A stretch of DNA of 64,000 nucleotides from the NCBI GenBank assembly GCA_903861005.1, contig CAIOSP010000017.1:1-64000 (forward strand), read 5' to 3'. This document shows, piece by piece, positions 1 to 9,583 of the stretch. The DNA comes from an uncultured Pseudomonadota bacterium. GTDB taxonomy: Bacteria; Myxococcota_A; UBA796; GCA-2862545. Both the position numbers and the translations under genes were made by a program. The notes under the pieces are model-generated. The model was not told the DNA's origin. It searched no databases and saw nothing but the letters and a program-made list of their open reading frames with translations. How positions within the stretch are numbered: position 1 is the first letter of the stretch; the number at the start of each line of letters is the position of its first letter.

Positions 1-144
1 CCCCAGTCGCCCCAGTCGCCCCAGTCGCCCCAGTCGCCCCAGTCGCCCCAGTCGCCCCAGTCGCCCCAGTCGCCCCAGTCGCCCCAGTCGCCCCAGTCGC
101 CCCAGTCGCCCCAGTCGCCCCAGTCGCCCCAGTCGCCCCTGTCG
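1..144. repeat. 9-bp tandem repeat (CCCCAGTCG)n
   Basis: Fifteen exact head-to-tail copies of CCCCAGTCG occupy 1-135 and a sixteenth copy with one substitution (CCCCTGTCG) ends at 144. The array is cut by the left edge, so its true length is unknown. The unit is a multiple of three and all its frames lack stops; plus-strand frame 1 stays open (Pro-Gln-Ser repeat) until a TGA at 238-240, so the tail of a low-complexity protein entering from the left cannot be excluded. No convincing start, ribosome site or domain supports that. 145-289 is otherwise the GC-rich leader of proS with no further gene. Confidence 0.95.
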
Positions 145-289
145 CCCCGCCGATTCCGCGCGCCGCGCTACGCCCCGCGCCGATTCCAGGCGCGGCGCGC
201 GTCGCCCCCAGATGAACGATCGCGCGCCCGGTCTGGGTGAACGCGAGCGCCGCGCGCGATAGGGCAGGCCCCCCACGGAGTCCGCCCCT

Positions 290-2026
290 ATGCGCATGTC
301 CTCGCTCGTCGGCCGCACGCTGAAGGAAGTCCCCAAGGACGCCCAGACCGCCAGCCACATCTTCCTCCTGCGCGGCGGCTACGCGCGGCAGGTGTCGACC
401 GGCATCTACAGCCTGCTCCCGCTGGGCAAGCGCATCACGCGCAAGATCGAGCGCCTGCTCCGCGACGAGATGGATCGCATCGACGGCCAAGAGGTCCTGA
501 TGCCGGTCGTCCTCCCGCGCGAGCTGTGGGAAGAGTCCGGCCGCTACGAGTCCGTCGGGCCCGAGCTGCTCCGCATGAAGGACCGCAACGGCAAGGACAT
601 GCTCCTCGGCATGACCCACGAGGAGGCGGTGGTCGCGCTCGCCCGCACCGAGCTCACCTCGTACAAGCAGCTGCCGGTCATGATGTACCAGATCCAGACC
701 AAGTACCGCGACGAGGCCCGTCCGCGCGCAGGTCTGATCCGCGTGCGCGAATTCACCATGAAGGACGGCTACTCCTTCCACGACAGCCAGGACTCGCTGG
801 AGTCGTACTACTGGCGCTGCCATGAGGCGTACGAGCGCTTCTTCCGCCGCGTGGGCATGAAGCAGGTCGTGTCGATCGAGTCGGACACCGGCATGATGGG
901 CGGCAGCAAGGCCCACGAGTTCATGGCCGTCTCCGAGATCGGCGAGGACACCATCTTCCTGTCCCCGGACGGCACGTACCGGGCGAACAAGGAGGTCGCG
1001 ACGACCGCGCTGAAGTTCGTCAGCGAGGCCCCGCTCCCGCTCGAGCCCGTCTCCACCCCCGGTCAGACCACCATCGATCAGGTCGCCAAGTTCCTGGGCG
1101 TCCAGCCCTCGCAGACCGGCAAGGCCGTGTTCTACCGCCACCACGACGGCGGCCTCGTGTTCGTCGTCATCCGCGGCGACCTGGAAGTGAACGAGGCCAA
1201 GCTGCGCCGCGTCGTGCAGAGCGCCACGCTCGTCCCGGCCAGCGACACGCAGATCCGCTCGATCGGCTCGGTCCCGGGCTACGCGTCGCCGATGGGCGTC
1301 GACCCCACCCAGTGCCGCATCGTCTTCGACCGCTCGGCGGCCGAGTCGAGCAACCTGGTGGTCGGCGGCAACGAGGCCGACGTGCACGTGAAGAACTTCA
1401 ACTTCACCCGCGACATGGCCGCGGCGCTCTCCAAGATCGTGGTGACCGACGTCGCCGCCGTCCGCGCCGGCGACCCGTGCCCCCTCACCGGCGAGCCGCT
1501 GATCGAAGCCCGCGGCATCGAGGTCGGCAACATCTTCCAGCTCGGCGTGAAGTACTCCGCCGCCATGAACGCCAACTACCTGGACGAAGAGGGCAAGCTC
1601 CAGCCCTTCATCATGGGCTGCTACGGCATCGGCGTGGGCCGCGCGCTCGCCGCCGTCATGGAGCAGAGCCGCGACGACAACGGCCCGATCTGGCCGATCT
1701 CCATCGCCCCCTACGAGGTCCACGTGGTCGGCCTGTTCTACGGGCAGGAGCCTGTGCAGACCACGGCCGACGGCTTCGTCGCCGAGCTTGAGGCCGCGGG
1801 CATCGAGGTCCTCTTGGACGACCGCGACAAGAAGGCCGGCCCCATGTTCGCCGACGCCGACCTGATCGGCATCCCGTACCGCATCGTCGTCTCGCCCAAG
1901 GGCCTGGCCGACGGCCAGGTCGAGGTGAAGTCCCGCGACGGCGCGATCCACGAGCGCGTCGCGGTGGGTGAGGCGGTCGCCCGCGTCCGTGGCTTGGTGG
2001 AGGATGCGCGTCGGGCCTCGCTGTGA
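290..2026 (+). CDS. proS: Prolyl-tRNA synthetase (bacterial type)
   Basis: Class II aminoacyl-tRNA synthetase that charges tRNA-Pro in the cytoplasm. The 578-residue length matches bacterial-type ProRS (E. coli about 570). Motif 1 lies around residues 35-60 ([12 protein letters not shown]), the MTHEEA signature near 108-113, motif 2 near 139-164 ([17 protein letters not shown]) and motif 3 near 441-450 (GCYGIGVGR). The segment between motifs 2 and 3 fits the YbaK-like editing insertion, and the anticodon-binding domain fills the last ~110 residues. A GGAG lies just upstream; a second ATG two codons in (296) is an alternative start. Its stop overlaps the GTG start of the next gene (GTGA), so the two are probably translationally coupled. 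Confidence 0.97.
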   Translation: MRMSSLVGRTLKEVPKDAQTASHIFLLRGGYARQVSTGIYSLLPLGKRITRKIERLLRDEMDRIDGQEVLMPVVLPRELWEESGRYESVGPELLRMKDRNGKDMLLGMTHEEAVVALARTELTSYKQLPVMMYQIQTKYRDEARPRAGLIRVREFTMKDGYSFHDSQDSLESYYWRCHEAYERFFRRVGMKQVVSIESDTGMMGGSKAHEFMAVSEIGEDTIFLSPDGTYRANKEVATTALKFVSEAPLPLEPVSTPGQTTIDQVAKFLGVQPSQTGKAVFYRHHDGGLVFVVIRGDLEVNEAKLRRVVQSATLVPASDTQIRSIGSVPGYASPMGVDPTQCRIVFDRSAAESSNLVVGGNEADVHVKNFNFTRDMAAALSKIVVTDVAAVRAGDPCPLTGEPLIEARGIEVGNIFQLGVKYSAAMNANYLDEEGKLQPFIMGCYGIGVGRALAAVMEQSRDDNGPIWPISIAPYEVHVVGLFYGQEPVQTTADGFVAELEAAGIEVLLDDRDKKAGPMFADADLIGIPYRIVVSPKGLADGQVEVKSRDGAIHERVAVGEAVARVRGLVEDARRASL

Positions 2027-2871
2027 AGCGCACCGCCGCGCTTCGGTACCCGACGCCCAAGGCGCCGGGCTCGCCGATCGTGCGGCACGCTGTCCCGGCT
2101 GATCCGTCGACCGGTCCGCTGGTCCGCGTCGCGATCTCTTCGGACGGCCGGGTGCTCGCGACCGCGGGCGCCGACGGTTGGCTGCATGTCGTCGAGCTGG
2201 AGGTCGGCCGCGTCGCCTTCTCGGTCGACCTCGGCGCGCCGGTCGTCGACCTGACGCTCACCGCGTCCTCGGTGTTCGCGGCGATCGGGCGCGAGGTGCG
2301 CCTGGTGAACGGGCTCGCCGGTCGCGCCCAGCCGCCGCTCGTCCTCGACGCGCCGGTCCGCGCCATCGCCGTGTCCCACGACGGCTCCGCCTACGCCGCC
2401 CTCGACGTCGACGGGCAGGTGGTCGTCGTTCGCACGCTCACCGGGCGTCGCACCTTCACGGGTCAGGTGGCAGGCGGGCGCTGCGTCGCGTTCACCCCGG
2501 ACGACCGCGGCCTGCGCGTCGGCCGGGACGACGGCGAGGTGAGCGTGGTCGCGATCGGCGCGACGACCGCGATGGGCGCGACGACCGCGGCTCCGTCCGC
2601 CGCATCGCCCGTCCTCCGCCTCCGCGACCGCGCCGCCCAGCTCGGCGATCGCGTGCTCGGCCCCGACGGTGCGACGCTGGCCGACGGCGTCACCACGTTG
2701 GACGCGATCGGCGATGTCGTCCTGGTCGGCGGCCCGACCGGGTGGTCGGTGGTGGGCGAGGGGATCGTGACCTCCGCACCGGTCGTCGACCTTGCCCTGC
2801 ACCCGGGCCTGACCCACGCGGTGATCGCCACGAGCGACGGCGCGGTCGAGCTGGTGGCGCTGCCGGCCTGA
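2023..2871 (+). CDS. WD40-like beta-propeller protein
   Basis: A 282-residue protein with no signal peptide, so probably cytoplasmic. It has recurring blade-like segments of the type [36 protein letters not shown] and [17 protein letters not shown], each followed by a short V-V-x-L strand; this is the pattern of a WD40/YVTN-type propeller of about six or seven blades. No catalytic motif is visible, so a scaffold role is the default inference. The GTG start overlaps the proS stop by 4 nt. The final twelve codons (ending AVELVALPA-stop) form the first copy of a 36-bp tandem repeat that continues beyond the stop, which suggests the C-terminus has been reshaped by repeat slippage. Confidence 0.75.
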   Translation: MKRTAALRYPTPKAPGSPIVRHAVPADPSTGPLVRVAISSDGRVLATAGADGWLHVVELEVGRVAFSVDLGAPVVDLTLTASSVFAAIGREVRLVNGLAGRAQPPLVLDAPVRAIAVSHDGSAYAALDVDGQVVVVRTLTGRRTFTGQVAGGRCVAFTPDDRGLRVGRDDGEVSVVAIGATTAMGATTAAPSAASPVLRLRDRAAQLGDRVLGPDGATLADGVTTLDAIGDVVLVGGPTGWSVVGEGIVTSAPVVDLALHPGLTHAVIATSDGAVELVALPA

Positions 2872-3017
2872 CTCGGCGCGGTCGAGCGTGTCGCGCTGCC
2901 GGCCTGACTCGGCGCGGTCGAGCGTGTCGCGCTGCCGGCCTGACTCGGCGCGGTCGAGCGGGTCGCGCTTCCGGCCTGACGCGGCGCGGTCGAGCGGGTC
3001 GCGCTGCCGGACCGACG
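2838..3017 (+). repeat. 36-bp tandem repeat spanning a gene end and its stop codon
   Basis: Five consecutive 36-bp units start at 2838, 2874, 2910, 2946 and 2982, beginning CGGCGCGGTCGAGC and ending near GCCGGCCTGACT. The first unit is the last coding stretch of the WD40-like gene with its TGA; the following three preserve the same reading frame and an in-frame TGA, and the fifth is more diverged (GGACCGACG in place of the stop region). Units 2 and 3 are nearly identical, which points to recent duplication. The array fills most of the 273-bp space before the convergent MopE-repeat gene; the remaining 3018-3144 shows no gene. Confidence 0.9.
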
Positions 3018-3144
3018 CGGCGCGCGCCGAGCGGGCAGAGCTCCGCCCGCCGACCCAGGTGCGGTCGGCGGAGCGTTTGGGTGTCGACACCCTGGCGGCG
3101 GTCGGGGAGGCAGCGGCTCGTGCGCCGCCTCCCCAACCCGCGGC

Positions 3145-6100
3145 TCAGCGGGTGGCGACCGCGCGCTGACGGCGGCGCAGCGAGATCAGCAGCAGGCCGG
3201 CGGGCAGCAGGAACAGGCGACCGGCGCCGTTCGAGCTGTCGTCGCAGCCGCAGACCTTCGGGGGCGGCACGAGCTTGTCGGTGCACAGCTCGCCTTCGGC
3301 GCTGTTGCCGTCGATGACGCCGTTGCAGTCGTTGTCGACGCCGTCGCAGATGTCCTGCGCGTCGGGGTTGGTCCAGCCGTCGTCGTCGTTGCAGTCGCAG
3401 TTGGAGTCGACCTCGACGCAGCCGGCCTCGACCGACAGGAAGCCGTCGCCGTCCTTGTCTGCCTCGGTCTCGTCGGTGAACCCGTCGCAGTCGTCGTCGA
3501 GGCCGTTGTTCGCGACCTCGTCGGCGCCGGGGTGCACGTTCGGGTTGGCGTCGCCCTCGCAGTCGCCCTCGTAGATCGAGAAGCCGTCGCCGTCGTTGTC
3601 GAAGGCGTCGGTGTTCTCGTCGACCTGGCCGTTGCAGTTGTCGTCGATGTGGTTGGGGAAGCCGTCCGGCGTCTCCGACTGACCAGGGTAGATCTGGTTG
3701 TTGAAGTCGTTGCAGTCGCCGTTGGCCTCGGAGAAGCCATCGCCGTCGTCGTCGTAGTTGGACGTGCCCTCGTCGGTGGTGCCGTCGCAGTCATCGTCGA
3801 TGCCGTTCGCGGTCTCGGGCGCGCCGGGGAAGATGGTGCTGATGCCCTCGTTGCAGTCGCCGCCGGCCTCGGTGTAGCCGTCGCCGTCCGGATCGTAGGT
3901 GCCGCCGTCGACGCTGCCATCGCAGTCGTCGTCGATGCCGTTGCCCATGATCTCGGTGGCGCCCGGGCTCACGCGCGGATCGGCGTCGTTGCAGTCGCCG
4001 ATGCCGGTGGTCTCGGACCAGCCGTCACCGTCGTCGTCCGAGCGCACGGTGTCCTCGTCGACCTTGCCGTCGCAGTCGTCGTCCTTGCCGTTCGCCGTCT
4101 CGATCGCGCCGGGGTGGGCGACCGCGTTGGTGTCGTCACAGTCGCCGCCGACCTCGGCGTAGCCGTCGTTGTCGTCGTCGGCGTAGATCGTGCCGTCGTC
4201 GATCTTGCCGTCGCAGTCGTCGTCCACACCGGTGAAGCCGGTGAGCTCGCTGGCGCTCGGGTTGATCAGGATGCCGATGCCCGGGACGTCATTGCAGTCG
4301 ACGTTGTGGTTGAAGCCGTCGCCGTCGAGATCGTCGTCCCGCGTGGCCAGGTTGCAGTCGTTGTCCAGGCCGTCGTAGGGCACCTCGGTCAGGCCAGGGT
4401 GCGCCGCCGCCGACCGGTCGTTGCAGTCGGTGTGGTCCTCCACCTTGCCGGCCACGGGGTCACACGCGGGCGTCGGCGTCGCGGTCATGTCGCCGTACAG
4501 GTCACGGTCCAGGTCCGGGTAGAACGCGTGTGGGTTCGTCGCGTCGATCGTGCCGATCGCCGCGTTGAAGTCGTCGTCCGCCAGGCCGTTGCAGTTCTCG
4601 TCGACGTTGAGCGGGTCGCAGATCTCCGGCATGCCGGGGTTGATCGCGCCGTTGGCGTCGTTGCAGTCGCCGGTCTGTTTCACGTAGCCAGGGCCGGGGC
4701 TGTTGCACTTGGCCACGGCGCCGGTGCTGACGCCCCACAGGTCGTGGTCCACGTCCAGGTACCAGACGCTCTGCGACGCCAGGTTGGGGTCGGCGTCGTC
4801 GATGAGCGTGTCACAGTCGTCGTCGACGCTGTTGCAGACCTCGATCGCGGCCGGGTTGATGTCGTGGGCGTTCACCGCCAGGACGCTGCCGAAGTCCACA
4901 CAGTCCGTGCGGTTCGAGGCTTCACCCTGGTCGAGGCAGTCGAGATCGTTGCCCGCGGTCACCGCGCCGGAGCCGAAGCTGTCCTGATCCTGGTCCACGT
5001 AGCAGGCGTCGGTGCCGTTGCAGTCTTCGTCCACGCCGTTCGCCGGGACCTCATTCGCGTCGGGGTTGACCGTCGCGACGCTGTCGTTGCAGTCGCCACC
5101 CTTCGCGGCGGCGCCGGCGCCCGTGCACGAGAAGTTCGGCGTGTTGATCGTGCCCGTCCCGCCGAAGCCGTCGCGGTCCTGGTCGACGAAGCAGGTCTCG
5201 CCGCCGTCGCAGTTCTCGTCGATGCCGTTGCCGAAGATCTCCACGGCGCCGGGGTGGACCGCGTCGCCGCCAGGCAGCACGTCCAAGCAGTCGTCGCTGC
5301 GCGTCGACACGCCGATGCCCTGGCAGGTCAGGCTGGTGGACTGCACCACGGTGGTGGTGCCGTACGTGTCGCCGTCAAAGTCGCGGTAGCAGTCCTCCTT
5401 GCCGTCGCAGTTCTCGTCCGTGCCGTTCACGGGCGTCTCGACCGCGTTCGGGTGCACGTTGAGGTTCTGGTCGTTGCAGTCGTCGCTGCGCTTGGAGTAC
5501 CCGACCGCCGAGCAGTCGGTGACCGCGGTCAGGCCGGCCACCGGGCGACCGTAGGTGTCGTGGTCGCCGTCGAGCCAGCAGTTCTCCTTGCCGTCGCAGT
5601 CCTCATCCAGGCCGTTGCCGGTGATCTCGGCCGCGCCGGGGTGGATGCCGGCACCCTCCGGCGGCAGGTCGTAGCAGTCGTCGTTGCGCGCCGACGTGCC
5701 CGCCGCCGTGCAGTTGAGCGTGGCGCTCTGCACGATCGACGTGCTGCCGTACGTGTCGCGATCCTGGTCCAGGTAGCAGTCCTCCTTGCCGTCGCAGTTC
5801 TGGTCCTTGCTGTTGGCCGGCGTCTCCGCCACGCCGGGGTTCACCGTCGCGTCGTTGTCGCTGCAGTCGGTGCCCAGCAGGCTCAGGCCCGGGGTCTGGC
5901 AGAGCAGGTTGGTGGACTCCACCGTGGTGGTGCCGCCGAACCCGTCACGGTCGGTGTCCACGTAGCACTTGTCCTTGAGGTCGCAGTTCGAGTCGATGCC
6001 GTCGCCAGGCGTCTCAGGCGCGCCCGGGTAGATCAACGCGCCGTTCGGGGGCACGTCGTAGCAGTCGCCCGCGATCTGCGCGACGCCGGTGGCGTTGCAC

Positions 6101-9100
6101 AGCAGGCCGGACGGGCTCGCCACCTGGATGCTCGACCCGTAGTGGTCGCCGTCCAGATCCTGCCAGCAGTCGTCCGCGTTGTCGCAGTTCTCGTCGAACC
6201 CGTTGACGGGGATCTCGGCGCGGCCGGGGTTGCGCAGCGCCGTCGTGTCGTCGCAGTCGTCCTTGTTGTTGGTGTAGCCGTTGCCACCCACGCAGGTCAG
6301 GTCGGCCGACGGGTACTTGGTCGTGCCGCCGTACTTGTCGACGTCCAGGTCGATGTAGCAGTCTTCCAGGCCGTTGCAGGACTCATCGACGCCGTCGACC
6401 GGGATCTCCGGGGCATTCGGGTAGATGGCCGCGCCGTTGGCCGCGGGGTTGTCGTTGCAGTCCTGGTTGTTGGCCGACACGCCGAGCGCGTTGCACTGCA
6501 GATCCGGCGACAGGAGGGTGTTGAGGCCGCCGTAGCCGTCGTTGTCCTGGTCCTTGTAGCAGAGCTCGAACCCGTCGCAGTCCTGGTCGACGTGATCGTT
6601 GAGCAGCTCGGTGGTGTTCGGGTGGATCGCCGCGTTGTTGTCGTCGCAGTCGCTGGCGTTGGGCGACATGCCCGGCGTGGTGCAGGTGGCCGAGCCGCCC
6701 GAGGGCACCTGGACGTTGCGGCCGTAGCCGTCGCCGTCGGTGTCCTGGTAGCAGAGCGCGGTGCCGGAGCAGTCGTAGTCGACGCCGCCGAGCGGGCCGT
6801 TCGGCGCGCCGGGGTAGACGGCCGCGTTGGTGTCATCGCAGTCGTTCGGGTTGTTCGCGACGCCCGACGTGGTGCAGGTGATCGACACGGACGGCACGGT
6901 GGACGGGATGCCGAAGTGGTCGACGTCCACGTCGCGGTAGCACATCTCGAACCCGTCGCAGTCCTCGTCCTTGTTGTCGGCCGTGACCTCGGTGGCGCCC
7001 GGGTAGACGCGCGGGTCGGCGTCGTTGCAGTCGTCGGTGTTGTTGGACGCGCCGAACCCGTTGCAGGTGGTCGACGTCGACAGGATCAGCGTGTTCACGC
7101 CGTGACCGTCGGAGTCGTTGTCCTTGTAGCACTGCTCCAGGCCGTCGCAGTTCTCGTCGATGCCGTTGTTGAGCACCTCCGTCGCGCCGGGGTGGATGGA
7201 CGCGCCCAGCGGAGGCACGTCATTGCAGTCGGTCTTGTTGTTGGACACGCCCGGCGCCGTGCAGGTGAACGACGTGCTGTTGGTCAGCGTGTCGCGGCCG
7301 TACAGATCGCCGTCGGAGTCGGTGTAGCAGGCCTCAAAGCCGTCACAGTTCAGGTCTACGCCGTCGAGCGGGATCTCGGTCGCGCCGGGGTTGACCGCGC
7401 GGTTGTTGTCGTCGCAGTCGCCGGAGCGGTTGGAGATGCCGGGCGCCGCGCAGTTCGGCACCGCCGACGACACGTAGGTGCTGCCGCCGTAGGTGTCGCC
7501 GTCCGCGTCGCGGAAGCAATCCTGCAGGCCGTCGCAGTTCTGGTCGATGCCGTCACCGGGCGTGTCGGGCGCGCCGGGGAAGATCGTGTTGTTGCCGTCG
7601 TTGCAGTCCGAGCTGTTGGGCGAGATGCCGGAGCCCACGCAGGTGAAGGTGCCGCTCGGCTGCTTCTGGCCGAAGTTGTTGCCGAAGGTGTCGCTGTCCG
7701 CGTCACGCCAGCAGTCCTCGGAGCCGTCACAGTTCTGGTCGATGCCGTCGGCCGGCAGCTCCGTCGCGAACGGGTAGATCGCAGCACCATTCAGGCTCGG
7801 CTCGTCGTTGCAGTCCGCGCTGTTGATCGACACGCCCGGGCCCACGCAGGTGATCGACGTGGTGAGCTTGGTGGTGGTGCGGCCGTAGGCGTCGCCGTCG
7901 CGGTCCTCGAAGCAAAGCTCCGATCCGTCGCAGTTGCTGTCCTTGCCGTCGACCGGGAACTCCACGGCGCCCGGGAAGATGAAGCGATCCAGGTCGTTGC
8001 AGTCGCCGCCGACCTTGGCTACGCCGCCGCCGACGCAGGTCAGGTTGCTCGACGACACGACCGTGTTGCTGCCGAAGCCGTCGCCGTCCTGATCCAGGTA
8101 GCAGTCTTCCTTGGCGTCGCAGTTCTCGTCGATGCCGTCCGCGAGGATCTCGACCGCGTCCGGGTGCGTGGCGGGGTCGGAGTCATTGCAGTCGTCGCTG
8201 CGGTCCGAGTAGCCGGAGCCGATGCACGAGACGTTGGTCTCCTCCTGGAGGAGCAGCGTGCCGTAGTGGTCCAGATCGGCGTCGGTGAAGCACAGCTCCA
8301 GCCCGTCGCAGTTCTGGTCCTGCTTGTCGCCGGGGAGCTCTTCGGCGCCGGGGTTGAAGAAGAAGCCGTCGTGCGTGGGGTCGTCGTTGCAGTCGTCGCC
8401 GCCGCAGATGCCGTCGACGGCCCTGAAGTAGTCGCCGTCCTTGTCGCAGCACGCGTTGAAGAAGATGCAGTCCTCGTCTTCGCAGTCCGTCTTGCCGTCG
8501 AAGTCGTTGTCGCGGCCGTCGTCGCAGATCTCCTTGCAGGGGCCGGGGCAGTCGGGGTCTTCGCAGTCGCGGAGCGAGTCGATGTCGTTGTCGAAGCCGT
8601 CGTCACAGGCGCCGATCAGCTCGGGGTGGTTGCGATCGTAGCCGGGCAGGGGGCGCTCGTAGCACTTGGCGGTCAGCGTGTAGCCGAAGCTGTCGTCGCA
8701 GTGGCAGTCCCAGCTGGAGAAGATGTTGAGGGAGTCGATCCAGCCGGCCGCGTTGTAGTCGTTCACTTCGACGGCGATGTAGTAGATGCTGCCGGGGTCG
8801 CAGATGAAGCGATCGGACGCGGACGCCGGGTAGGCGTCGACGCCGCCGCCGCCGAGCGTGCTGTCGCCAGCGCAGGCGATGTTCGCGTCACAGTCGCGCG
8901 GGCCGACCACGTACAGGTTGGTGTTGCAGCCGGCGTTGCGAAGCTCGAACTGGATGTCGCCGCCGGGCGGGCAGGTGAACTCCCAGATGTCCTCGGGGCC
9001 TTGCTCGTTCGGCGAGCCAGGGCAGAGGCCATAGACGTCGTTGTCTAGGAAGGTCTTGCCGACGCAGTTCCAACTGTCCCCGCCGACCGACGTGCTGCGG

Positions 9101-9249
9101 GGCTGGTTGCAGCTGATCTGGCCGCGGTTGTGATGCGGCGCGCCGCCGAACGTGCCCGACGACGGATTGCACGCGCTGGCCTCGGCCTCGCTGGGGGCGA
9201 CGAGCAGGGCAGCCGCGAAGAAGGGCAGGGCGAATGCAAACCAGCGCAT
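3145..9249 (-). CDS. Giant secreted MopE-repeat protein with MYXO-CTERM-like anchor
   Basis: 2034 residues. A Sec signal peptide (MRWFAFALPFFAAALLV, then small residues) is followed by a PPC-like beta domain to about residue 210, then about 28 'putative metal-binding motif' units (MopE/PF11617 type). Most units follow DCND-x-PGAxE-x-DGxDxNCDG with a linker CYxDxDGDxYG; those nearest the C-terminus are shorter and lack the Cys-Tyr linker. The tail has CGC, a hydrophobic helix and LRRRQR, as in MYXO-CTERM proteins recognised by myxosortase. Known for the family: MopE-like proteins are surface or secreted and bind metal (copper in methanotroph MopE). The Asp ladders here would suit Ca2+, which is inference. 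Start chosen by the signal peptide and a GAGG 7-9 nt upstream. Transcribed alone, divergently from the OmpA operon. Confidence 0.9.
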   Translation of the reverse strand: MRWFAFALPFFAAALLVAPSEAEASACNPSSGTFGGAPHHNRGQISCNQPRSTSVGGDSWNCVGKTFLDNDVYGLCPGSPNEQGPEDIWEFTCPPGGDIQFELRNAGCNTNLYVVGPRDCDANIACAGDSTLGGGGVDAYPASASDRFICDPGSIYYIAVEVNDYNAAGWIDSLNIFSSWDCHCDDSFGYTLTAKCYERPLPGYDRNHPELIGACDDGFDNDIDSLRDCEDPDCPGPCKEICDDGRDNDFDGKTDCEDEDCIFFNACCDKDGDYFRAVDGICGGDDCNDDPTHDGFFFNPGAEELPGDKQDQNCDGLELCFTDADLDHYGTLLLQEETNVSCIGSGYSDRSDDCNDSDPATHPDAVEILADGIDENCDAKEDCYLDQDGDGFGSNTVVSSSNLTCVGGGVAKVGGDCNDLDRFIFPGAVEFPVDGKDSNCDGSELCFEDRDGDAYGRTTTKLTTSITCVGPGVSINSADCNDEPSLNGAAIYPFATELPADGIDQNCDGSEDCWRDADSDTFGNNFGQKQPSGTFTCVGSGISPNSSDCNDGNNTIFPGAPDTPGDGIDQNCDGLQDCFRDADGDTYGGSTYVSSAVPNCAAPGISNRSGDCDDNNRAVNPGATEIPLDGVDLNCDGFEACYTDSDGDLYGRDTLTNSTSFTCTAPGVSNNKTDCNDVPPLGASIHPGATEVLNNGIDENCDGLEQCYKDNDSDGHGVNTLILSTSTTCNGFGASNNTDDCNDADPRVYPGATEVTADNKDEDCDGFEMCYRDVDVDHFGIPSTVPSVSITCTTSGVANNPNDCDDTNAAVYPGAPNGPLGGVDYDCSGTALCYQDTDGDGYGRNVQVPSGGSATCTTPGMSPNASDCDDNNAAIHPNTTELLNDHVDQDCDGFELCYKDQDNDGYGGLNTLLSPDLQCNALGVSANNQDCNDNPAANGAAIYPNAPEIPVDGVDESCNGLEDCYIDLDVDKYGGTTKYPSADLTCVGGNGYTNNKDDCDDTTALRNPGRAEIPVNGFDENCDNADDCWQDLDGDHYGSSIQVASPSGLLCNATGVAQIAGDCYDVPPNGALIYPGAPETPGDGIDSNCDLKDKCYVDTDRDGFGGTTTVESTNLLCQTPGLSLLGTDCSDNDATVNPGVAETPANSKDQNCDGKEDCYLDQDRDTYGSTSIVQSATLNCTAAGTSARNDDCYDLPPEGAGIHPGAAEITGNGLDEDCDGKENCWLDGDHDTYGRPVAGLTAVTDCSAVGYSKRSDDCNDQNLNVHPNAVETPVNGTDENCDGKEDCYRDFDGDTYGTTTVVQSTSLTCQGIGVSTRSDDCLDVLPGGDAVHPGAVEIFGNGIDENCDGGETCFVDQDRDGFGGTGTINTPNFSCTGAGAAAKGGDCNDSVATVNPDANEVPANGVDEDCNGTDACYVDQDQDSFGSGAVTAGNDLDCLDQGEASNRTDCVDFGSVLAVNAHDINPAAIEVCNSVDDDCDTLIDDADPNLASQSVWYLDVDHDLWGVSTGAVAKCNSPGPGYVKQTGDCNDANGAINPGMPEICDPLNVDENCNGLADDDFNAAIGTIDATNPHAFYPDLDRDLYGDMTATPTPACDPVAGKVEDHTDCNDRSAAAHPGLTEVPYDGLDNDCNLATRDDDLDGDGFNHNVDCNDVPGIGILINPSASELTGFTGVDDDCDGKIDDGTIYADDDNDGYAEVGGDCDDTNAVAHPGAIETANGKDDDCDGKVDEDTVRSDDDGDGWSETTGIGDCNDADPRVSPGATEIMGNGIDDDCDGSVDGGTYDPDGDGYTEAGGDCNEGISTIFPGAPETANGIDDDCDGTTDEGTSNYDDDGDGFSEANGDCNDFNNQIYPGQSETPDGFPNHIDDNCNGQVDENTDAFDNDGDGFSIYEGDCEGDANPNVHPGADEVANNGLDDDCDGFTDETEADKDGDGFLSVEAGCVEVDSNCDCNDDDGWTNPDAQDICDGVDNDCNGVIDGNSAEGELCTDKLVPPPKVCGCDDSSNGAGRLFLLPAGLLLISLRRRQRAVATR
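3318..8401 (-). repeat. MopE repeat region, two unit classes (approximate limits)
   Basis: Within the 2034-residue protein about 21 long units (roughly 45-55 residues, each with a D-x-D-x-D-x-YG linker and an extra Cys pair) are followed toward the C-terminus by about 7 short units (roughly 35-40 residues, DDDGDG-type linker). On DNA the units diverge more than the 63-bp arrays of the two rod genes further right, so this array looks older. Unit counts were made by eye from the DC(N/D)D and NCDG/DCDG landmarks. Confidence 0.75.
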
Positions 9250-9583
9250 CAGGTACCTCGAAGGGTAGCGGAAGGGGGCGCGTCTAGAAACCTAAAGCTC
9301 TGTGCGCGCGCACGACCAGAAGGTGCATGATTGCACCTTCCGCGCCCGCTGCCAAGGGGATTCCTGCGCCGATTTCAGACTCGCCGTAGAAGCGTTGGAT
9401 CGGGTGGCGGATCCGGTGGATCCAGGGGGGCGGGGAGGCCACATGGTCGCGCATCTCACCAACCCCGTCATCGCAGCCGCGGTCGAACCCGGCTAGAGAC
9501 GCCCATCCAGATCGCTGCGGGAGTCGCGCCGATGGCCCTCATGGGCTAGAAGTGCGGCCGTTGCCGCGCACCAGGTGGAACGC
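9250..9583. other. Divergent intergenic region (333 bp)
   Basis: Lies between the MopE giant gene (minus) and the OmpA operon (plus), so promoters for both are expected here. Visible elements: a perfect inverted repeat at 9319-9340; TAGGTT on the minus strand at 9294-9289, a possible -10 box for the MopE gene; and TAGAAG at 9546-9551, a possible -10 box for the OmpA operon 33 nt before its ATG. No convincing -35 partners are seen. Short open frames here (for example 9302-9496) have no protein-like features. Confidence 0.6.
9319..9340. promoter_or_regulatory. Perfect inverted repeat, candidate operator
   Basis: GAAGGTGCA at 9319-9327 is followed by TGAT and the exact reverse complement TGCACCTTC at 9332-9340. 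The nine-base arms, short spacer and A/T content unlike the surroundings fit a dimeric regulator site. It sits about 70 bp upstream of the MopE giant gene in the divergent region. No T-run follows, so it is unlikely to be an intrinsic terminator. The regulator is unknown. Confidence 0.5.

Noticed and set aside
2690-3286. Minus-strand open frame with a 12-residue Arg-Pro repeat
   Set aside because: It only translates the 36-bp tandem repeat in reverse and overlaps the ends of two well-supported genes.
3532-9048. 1838-residue open frame on the plus strand opposite the MopE giant gene
   Set aside because: Its Val/Ala/Arg composition is the reverse reading of GAC, GGC, TGC and AAC codons; it has no signal, domain or ribosome site, while the minus strand carries clear MopE motifs.
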